A stretch of 44,433 nt of DNA, taken from positions 7,752 to 52,184 of the forward strand of contig DBNP01000050.1 of the NCBI GenBank assembly GCA_002299795.1, given 5' to 3'. This stretch comes from Candidatus Saccharibacteria bacterium UBA669. Its GTDB lineage: Bacteria > Patescibacteriota > Saccharimonadia > Saccharimonadales > Saccharimonadaceae. A program made the position numbers and the translations under genes. Shown here piece by piece: positions 39,563 to 44,433 of the stretch; within the stretch, counting starts at the first letter, position 1, and each line of letters opens with the position of its first letter. The notes below the pieces were generated by a model that saw only the letters and a program-made list of their open reading frames with translations, ran no database searches and had not been told where the DNA came from.

Positions 39563-40837
39563 ATGAGAATGACCGAACGACGAGAAAAAGGTGCAGGATA
39601 TCATCATGAAGCAAAGATCATCTTATCTGAGTCTGATACGGTGCGACCATCGGGTGCGATCGAGCACAAGGAGCGCTATATCGACAATACGGAAGGTGTT
39701 ATTGTTAGTGAGATTAGTGGTACATGGAACGCTGTTACTAAAAACGCCGAAGGCGAGGCGCAGATACACACCCTTGCGAAGCACTCAGTAAAAACAAGGC
39801 CACTACCCGTAGAGCTGCAGCTCGAGAATGTCTTACCGAAAGCGCATCCTATTCATATCACACCATCTCGTGCAAAGCCAAAGAATCGCAAAAATAAGGT
39901 CGCTTTTGATATCCCCGATCTTCAAATGGGGTGGCGCATGAATGAGCGAGGGCTTATGACACCAACGCACTCGCCAGAGGCAATTGATGTCATGCTGCAG
40001 GTTTTGTACGACGTTCAGCCTGATCTTGTAGTGCTTGGTGGAGATGAACAAGATTGGCCAGAGTTTTCACGGTTTACTCCAGACAGTAACCAATTCAGTT
40101 CGTATACCCTCCAAGATGCGCTGACTAGTGGTGAGCGCCTCTTCGCACAGCTACGGGCGAATGCTCCAAATGCGCGAATCCACAACCTAGCAAGCAACCA
40201 CAATACAACCCGACTAGATAATTACCTAGCAAAGGCCGCAACGGTACTGCTCGGCGTACGGCGCGCGGGTGATAAATACCCCCTTATTAGCTACCCAAAC
40301 CTATTGCAGCTTGAGAAGTATGACATCGAATATGTCGGTGGTTACCCGGCTGAAGTGATGAATATTAATGATAGACTTATAACATTCCATGGTGACAAGG
40401 CAACACAGAACTCCACGGCTCATCAATATCTTGCCGACCTAGATAGTGGCATGGGGTTGATGTTCCACCACACTCATCGCAGAGAGGAGGCCTATAAACG
40501 CCGTAAGCATAGTAGTGCGGCTAACATGGGTCGCCAATCTGTTGCATTTAGTTTCGGATGTCTTGCAAACATTGACGGTGCCGTGCCGAGCTTCAATAAT
40601 GCCGTGAAGACAAATGGTCAGGTAGCGCGCTTCCAAGAGAACTGGGTTAATGGTTTTGGTATCGTGGAATACGACGAGGGTGATGCTCCGTTTCGCCAGC
40701 AATTTGTCCATATTGATGATACAGATGGATTTCGCGCCTGGTTTAATGGTAAGGAGTATACACCCCAAGGGCTTGCCGCGGCAGGGTACTCGTATCAGTT
40801 TGGCACAAACAGTCCAGCCGAGGCGGATATCTTGTAG
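39563..40837 (+). CDS. calcineurin-like metallophosphoesterase, phage-associated type
   Basis: The 424-residue protein resembles phosphoesterases I know from actinobacteriophage genomes: IPDLQMGWRMNERGLMTPTHSPEAIDVML, DLVVLGGDEQDWPEFSRFTPDSNQF (the GGD metal loop), the NH motif in LASNHNTTRLDNYL, ITFHGDKA, and MFHHTHRREEAYKRRKHSSAANMGRQSVAFSFGCLAN. The first motif lacks the usual His (DxH reads DLQ). A ~110-residue unrelated N-terminal region is rich in charged residues. Substrate is unknown. It is isolated by terminator-like elements between greA and lysS and may be acquired from a phage. Confidence 0.82.
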   Translation: MRMTERREKGAGYHHEAKIILSESDTVRPSGAIEHKERYIDNTEGVIVSEISGTWNAVTKNAEGEAQIHTLAKHSVKTRPLPVELQLENVLPKAHPIHITPSRAKPKNRKNKVAFDIPDLQMGWRMNERGLMTPTHSPEAIDVMLQVLYDVQPDLVVLGGDEQDWPEFSRFTPDSNQFSSYTLQDALTSGERLFAQLRANAPNARIHNLASNHNTTRLDNYLAKAATVLLGVRRAGDKYPLISYPNLLQLEKYDIEYVGGYPAEVMNINDRLITFHGDKATQNSTAHQYLADLDSGMGLMFHHTHRREEAYKRRKHSSAANMGRQSVAFSFGCLANIDGAVPSFNNAVKTNGQVARFQENWVNGFGIVEYDEGDAPFRQQFVHIDDTDGFRAWFNGKEYTPQGLAAAGYSYQFGTNSPAEADIL

Positions 40838-40846
40838 GCACTCTGT

Positions 40847-40852
40847 TATAAT
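40847..40852 (+). promoter_or_regulatory. lysS promoter, extended -10, leaderless arrangement
   Basis: TGT-TATAAT, a perfect extended -10, ends 9 nt before the lysS ATG. Confidence 0.7.
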
Positions 40853-40861
40853 GTAGCTAAT

Positions 40862-42373
40862 ATGGCAACAATGAAAGAACTGCGCGACGAGCGCTTACGT
40901 AAACTGAGTGAACTAAGAGCGTTGGGCGTAAATGCATATCCTGCCGAGGCAGCCCGTACTCATAATATTGTTGATATTACAACTAAATTTGATGAACTTG
41001 AAGGCAATACGGTGACGGTGGTTGGCAGGATTATTACAACCCGTAAGTTTGGTAAGCTGGCTTTTCTGGTGCTTCGTGATATGAGCGGGCAAGTGCAACT
41101 GTTTTTGAAGACTGATACCGTGGCGCCGCTCGATGCTGCCACGTCACAGATTGGGATGGAGCAACTGAACCTGCTCGATCCGGGTGATTTTGTGGAGGCG
41201 ACCGGCCCAGTGATTCGCTCAAAAACAGGTGAAATTAGTATTGACGTACGCCAGCTGCGTATCCTAACTAAATCGCTGCGTGGCATGCCGACCGAGCAGG
41301 AGGGCTTCACCAACAAAGAAGAGCGTCTGCGCCGTCGCTATGTCGATATGAACGTCAACCATGATGTACGGGATCGGTTTGTGCGCCGCAGCAAGTTTTG
41401 GCAGGCAACACGAAGATTCCTCGATGATCATGGATTCATTGAGGTGAATATTCCGGTTCTCGAGCATACAACTGGCGGGGCTGATGCAAATCCTTTCGTG
41501 ACCCATATGGACGCACTTGACCAAGATTTTTATCTGCGCATTAGCCACGAACTGCCTCTCAAGCGTTTGCTTGGTGCTGGGTTTGAGAGGGTATACGATG
41601 TTGGCCCGCGCTTTCGTAATGAGAATTATAGTGATGAGCATCTCCCAGAGCATGTGGCAATGGAATGGTACTGGGCCTACGCCAACTGGCAAGATGGCAT
41701 GAAGTTCATGGAAGAAATGTACAAGTACGTCCTAGAGGAAACGTTTGGTACGCTCCAGTTTACTGTGCGTGGATTCGATGTCGATATGGGCAAGCAATGG
41801 GAAGTATGGGACTACGCGACTGTTATTCGTGACCGCTATGATATCGACGTGTACAACACGACAATTGAGCAGGTAGGTGCTAAACTTGCCGAGAATAAGC
41901 TAGAGGTTGAAAAAAGCGATAGTATCCCGCGCGGCATCGACAAGCTATGGAAGCACATCCGAAAAGACGTGGTGGGGCCGGTGTGGCTCGTCAATACGCC
42001 TAAGTTTATTAGTCCACTTGCAAAAAGTAGCGTCGATAACCCACATACCGTTCAGCGTTTTCAGCCGGTCATCTTGGGCTCGGAGCTAGGAAATGGCTTC
42101 TCTGAGCTAAACGATCCCGTTGACCAGTATCAGCGCTTTATGGAGCAGCAATCGATGCGCGACGATGGTGACGATGAGGCAATGATGCTCGATATCGATT
42201 TCGTTGAGATGCTGGAATATGGCATGCCGCCAGCGTGTGGCTGGGGCTATAGCGAACGAGTGTTTTGGATGTTTGAGGGTGTCACGGCACGCGAGGGTGT
42301 ACCTTTCCCCCAGCTTCGTCACGAGTATGACGAAGTAACGAAGGCACTCTATCCTGAAGCAAAACTAAACTAG
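40862..42373 (+). CDS. lysS: lysyl-tRNA synthetase, class II, divergent
   Basis: The 503-residue protein has the OB-fold anticodon domain (TVTVVGRIITTRKFGKLAFLVLRDMSGQVQLFL) and a class IIb catalytic core: FIEVNIPVLEHTTGGADANPFVTHMDALDQDFYLRISHELPLKRLLGAGFERVYDVGPRFRNE. Beyond this it departs from the usual LysRS: motif 2 continues NYSDEHLPEHVAMEWYWAY and motif 3 reads ACGWGYSERVFWMFEG rather than the usual GIGIDR pattern. Lysine specificity is inferred from the overall layout; an alternative class IIb specificity is less likely. The message appears leaderless. It converges on the DUF5663-like gene with a 17-nt gap. Confidence 0.88.
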   Translation: MATMKELRDERLRKLSELRALGVNAYPAEAARTHNIVDITTKFDELEGNTVTVVGRIITTRKFGKLAFLVLRDMSGQVQLFLKTDTVAPLDAATSQIGMEQLNLLDPGDFVEATGPVIRSKTGEISIDVRQLRILTKSLRGMPTEQEGFTNKEERLRRRYVDMNVNHDVRDRFVRRSKFWQATRRFLDDHGFIEVNIPVLEHTTGGADANPFVTHMDALDQDFYLRISHELPLKRLLGAGFERVYDVGPRFRNENYSDEHLPEHVAMEWYWAYANWQDGMKFMEEMYKYVLEETFGTLQFTVRGFDVDMGKQWEVWDYATVIRDRYDIDVYNTTIEQVGAKLAENKLEVEKSDSIPRGIDKLWKHIRKDVVGPVWLVNTPKFISPLAKSSVDNPHTVQRFQPVILGSELGNGFSELNDPVDQYQRFMEQQSMRDDGDDEAMMLDIDFVEMLEYGMPPACGWGYSERVFWMFEGVTAREGVPFPQLRHEYDEVTKALYPEAKLN

Positions 42374-42390
42374 TTTTCCGCGCGGCGCTA

Positions 42391-42696
42391 CTACTCGTTT
42401 GATCCCTGGATTGCTTCGCTGTTTTCAGCTATTTCACCGAGGAGTATATCGACTTCGTCGGATACGATCTCGTCGAGGTCTGATACGTTGGTGGTGAGCC
42501 ACTGCTGGAGTGTGGCGTCGTCACTTTGCTGCAGATGGGCAAGTTCTTCGGCCTGCTCTGGTGTGAGTTCGTCAACGATCTCATCGATCACGCGTTCGTG
42601 AAGGGTAGTTTCAAAATGTGCCGAAAGTGCCTGGTAGTCTTCGTCTGAAAGGGCAATGCCTAGGTCGGTAAGAAATGTTCGATCAAGTAATGCCAT
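42391..42696 (-). CDS. small acidic helical protein, DUF5663-like (paralogue 3)
   Basis: The 101-residue, strongly acidic (many Glu/Asp), helical protein shares FL-x-D-L-G start, F-x-T-x-L-x-x-RV helix, L-T-P-E-Q-A-E-E-L segment, WL-x-x-NV motif and a terminal LLGEIAENSEAIQG-type helix with the protein at 1911. It begins 2 nt after the coiled-coil gene on the same strand, the same arrangement as the left end (large protein, then small acidic protein). Function unknown. Confidence 0.78.
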   Translation of the reverse strand: MALLDRTFLTDLGIALSDEDYQALSAHFETTLHERVIDEIVDELTPEQAEELAHLQQSDDATLQQWLTTNVSDLDEIVSDEVDILLGEIAENSEAIQGSNE

Positions 42697-42698
42697 GG

Positions 42699-43964
42699 TT
42701 ATTCGTTCCCTTCATGAGGAGTTAATTGTTGGTCTATCGCGGCTTGTTCTTCGTTGATGCGCGTCCGCAGGTCGGCTGAGCTTGTCTGTTGGTCTGTGGC
42801 CGCTGAGTCAGCGCTACGCACGGCTTCCTGCTGCGCTCTTGCCTCAGCCGACAGGCGATCGATTTTGCGTGATAGTGCAGCTGCTTCGGCAGCTAGCTTG
42901 ACGCGGGTTCGTTCTAGCTCTTCCTTGCGTGTGGCGTAGCCTTCCCATACGGCTTTTGCCTTGGCAATCTTTGCTTCAAGCGTAGCGCGTCGTGGATCGT
43001 CTTCGCCAACACCATCCAGTTCACCCTGGAGCTCCTGTACTAGCTCGGCGGTGCGAGCGGTATGATGGGTAGCGGTCTCGAGGCCACGAGTGGTTTTTTC
43101 GAGCGATAGCTTGTTGTGCTCGGCAAGCTCCATGGTGCGGGTGAGGGCACGGTCGATGCCGGCCTGCTTGTCTCGCTCACGACGTGCGGCAGACAGGGCG
43201 TGCTGGCTCTCGCGAGCAACTGTTTCGCGCGCGCAGGCGAGGTTTCCAATTTTTTGTTGGAATGCGATACGACGCTTCGCTAAATCTTCCGGCGTCTCGC
43301 CAGGGCGTTGCTCGAGCCCGAGGCGTCGATTGACTTCCTGTCGGCTTACGCCCTCACGCTTCATGTCGCGCCGTAGGTGGCGTAGCTCTTTGCGTCCTTC
43401 GGCGATAGATTTGATTGTTTTATAGGCCTCGACCTTTTTTTGGTAGAGTTCGTTGTTGTGTTTTGCGTATGTTTTAGCCGCATCGATACGCCCCTCCATC
43501 ATAGAGGTATGGGTACTGTATTTACCGAACTTCTCGTTTCGTTTACCAAGGGCCTTGTTGGCGGCCCTATTGTGATGATTGTTGACGAATTTAAAGCGGC
43601 TGGTACCAACTTTTGCGAGCTTACGCTGGTATTTGTCATCAGCTGCTTCATAACGGCGACGAAGATAGTTGTTCTTTGGGGTGCTGAGCATGTTTGCTCG
43701 CAGCGCATTGTTCATTTTGGCATCGTTGAGATGCTTTGTGACAGATTCATTAAGCGAGCGTCGTATTCGGAATGATTTACCCAAAATTTCTGCATCTGTG
43801 AAGCGATTTGCTTGATCGTGCTGCGCTTCGGGCGATTCGACGACAGTCGGCAGTTCCTCGGTATCAGGTTGCTCGGGTGGGGCTGCTATATCTTCCGGTG
43901 TGAGTATCGGCTGCGTTGTTCCCAGTTCTGGTTTCGGGGTGCTAGGAGGGGCTTTTTCTGACAT
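42699..43964 (-). CDS. basic coiled-coil protein with disordered N-terminus, unknown function
   Basis: I do not recognise this 421-residue protein. The first ~50 residues are Pro/Glu-rich and disordered, residues ~55-160 are very basic with many Asn/Lys/Arg (NYLRRRYEAADDKYQRKLAK, FKFVNNHHNRAANKALGKRNEKFGK), and ~180-400 form long heptad-like helices rich in Ala/Glu/Arg (QRPGETPEDLAKRRIAFQQKI, LERTRVKLAAEAAALSRKIDRLSAEARAQQEAV). No signal peptide or membrane segment. An AAAGG precedes ATG 43964. A structural or nucleic-acid-binding role is plausible. Confidence 0.78.
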   Translation of the reverse strand: MSEKAPPSTPKPELGTTQPILTPEDIAAPPEQPDTEELPTVVESPEAQHDQANRFTDAEILGKSFRIRRSLNESVTKHLNDAKMNNALRANMLSTPKNNYLRRRYEAADDKYQRKLAKVGTSRFKFVNNHHNRAANKALGKRNEKFGKYSTHTSMMEGRIDAAKTYAKHNNELYQKKVEAYKTIKSIAEGRKELRHLRRDMKREGVSRQEVNRRLGLEQRPGETPEDLAKRRIAFQQKIGNLACARETVARESQHALSAARRERDKQAGIDRALTRTMELAEHNKLSLEKTTRGLETATHHTARTAELVQELQGELDGVGEDDPRRATLEAKIAKAKAVWEGYATRKEELERTRVKLAAEAAALSRKIDRLSAEARAQQEAVRSADSAATDQQTSSADLRTRINEEQAAIDQQLTPHEGNE

Positions 43965-44002
43965 GGCTGGCCTTTATATAGTTAATGTTTTTAGTTTACG
44001 TG

Positions 44003-44433
44003 CTAGTTGCGGTCACCGTCAAGGGTAGGGAGGTAGCCGCTACGTCGCGCCTGCCGCCTTGCAATTCGCATGGCGGTTGCTTTGATTTGCAGCTCATCAT
44101 TGGCATCAAGGATGCTGGCGCGTCGTCTGGCCTCTGTGGCGCGTACGCCCTGTCGGATTAGCTCGCGGCGCTTTTCCTGCATGCGCAGTTTGCGTAGCGC
44201 GTGGTCGTGGACAATCTGCTCGACACGCCGCTCACTGAGTCGCTTTACTGTGGTAGAGTAATGCTCGCTTCGGCTTAGAGAAGCCGCCGCTGCTTCTGTG
44301 ATGCGAGACGCACGCAGAGCGGTGTCGGCATTGTACCTTGTTTCTCGCTTGGTAGCTCTTTTGTCTGCGCGATTTGCGAGCCGTTTCCATGCCCAGCGTG
44401 TCAGCCAGGTGCTTCGATCCCGCCGCTGTCGAC
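44003..44433 (-). CDS. C-terminal part of a basic unknown protein, cut by the window end
   Basis: Reading on minus from the window edge, an open frame of at least 142 codons runs to TAG at 44005-44003. It is strikingly Arg/Ala-rich and helical (RQRRDRSTWLTRWAWKRLANRADKRATKRE near the cut end, KLRMQEKRRELIRQGVRATEARRR later) and ends LPTLDGDRN. The amino-acid pattern and position before the 421-residue protein suggest the same operon. The start lies outside the window, so size and family are unknown; the other two minus frames are closed by stops. Confidence 0.6.
   Translation of the reverse strand, partial: RQRRDRSTWLTRWAWKRLANRADKRATKRETRYNADTALRASRITEAAAASLSRSEHYSTTVKRLSERRVEQIVHDHALRKLRMQEKRRELIRQGVRATEARRRASILDANDELQIKATAMRIARRQARRSGYLPTLDGDRN

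Noticed and set aside
39528..39566. 12-codon ORF overlapping the phosphoesterase start
   Set aside because: No -10 hexamer at the leaderless distance; the hairpin in the same place explains the sequence better.

Overview
The window looks like a chromosomal segment of a Candidatus Saccharibacteria (TM7, Patescibacteria/CPR) genome. This is inferred from gene content and style, not from a search. The genes are tightly packed and of moderate GC. Several housekeeping proteins are short or variant: a ProS of 414 aa without the editing insertion, an adenylate kinase of 183 aa without an obvious LID, a PrmC with NLPY instead of NPPY, and a LysS with altered class II motifs. Three small acidic paralogues resemble what I know as DUF5663 proteins. 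UGA is a stop here (many ATGA start/stop overlaps), so the code is the standard bacterial one.

Layout. 1-2.36 kb (+): a large repeat-bearing unknown protein followed by two DUF5663-like proteins. 2.36-6.37 kb (-): priA, a type IV pilin-like gene, def and fmt. 6.42-9.58 kb (+): a PRTase-like protein, a winged-helix protein, recJ and an unknown gene. 9.64-10.37 kb (-): a disordered unknown. 10.47-12.83 kb (+): rpsU, yqeY, adk, map and an unknown. 12.87-16.74 kb (+): ftsA, ftsZ, an nrdR homologue without its zinc ribbon, a thioredoxin-like protein and a VKOR. 16.8-22.45 kb (+): doxX, a T-box riboswitch, GNAT, ileS, rhodanese, galU and a small unknown. 22.5-24.6 kb (+): rplU, parA, parB. 24.6-25.2 kb (-): lepB. 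25.3-27.8 kb (+): an LCP-family protein and a membrane protein. 27.8-30.4 kb: prmC, prfA and rpmE on minus, with a frameshifted small gene on plus. 30.4-42.4 kb (+): an unknown, rpsB-tsf, a leader mini-ORF with terminator, an amidohydrolase, an unknown, frr-uppS-rseP-CPBP protease, proS, greA, a phage-like phosphoesterase and lysS. 42.4 kb to the end (-): a partial basic protein, a coiled-coil protein and a third DUF5663-like protein.

How the genes work together. Most encode translation (formylation and deformylation, release, recycling, three aminoacyl-tRNA synthetases, ribosomal proteins), replication and repair (PriA, RecJ), segregation and division (ParAB, FtsAZ) and envelope functions (LepB, RseP, UppS, LCP, VKOR, pilin). 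Conserved clusters are recognisable but eroded: pyrH, cdsA and dxr are missing from the rpsB...proS cluster, and a pilin sits inside priA-def-fmt.

Most notable signals: (1) at least 14 genes have a -10 hexamer only 6-11 nt before the start codon and no Shine-Dalgarno, implying widespread leaderless mRNAs; (2) a near-perfect ileS-type T-box ahead of a GNAT-ileS-rhodanese-galU operon; (3) large basic or coiled-coil proteins paired with small acidic DUF5663-like proteins at both ends of the window; (4) a promoter, 10-codon ORF and terminator unit ahead of the amidohydrolase that looks like an attenuator; (5) an NrdR without any zinc-ribbon cysteine. No gene-free stretch exceeds 300 bases. The longest, 17331-17566, holds the doxX terminator and the T-box. 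I saw no tRNA, rRNA, CRISPR array or insertion sequence.
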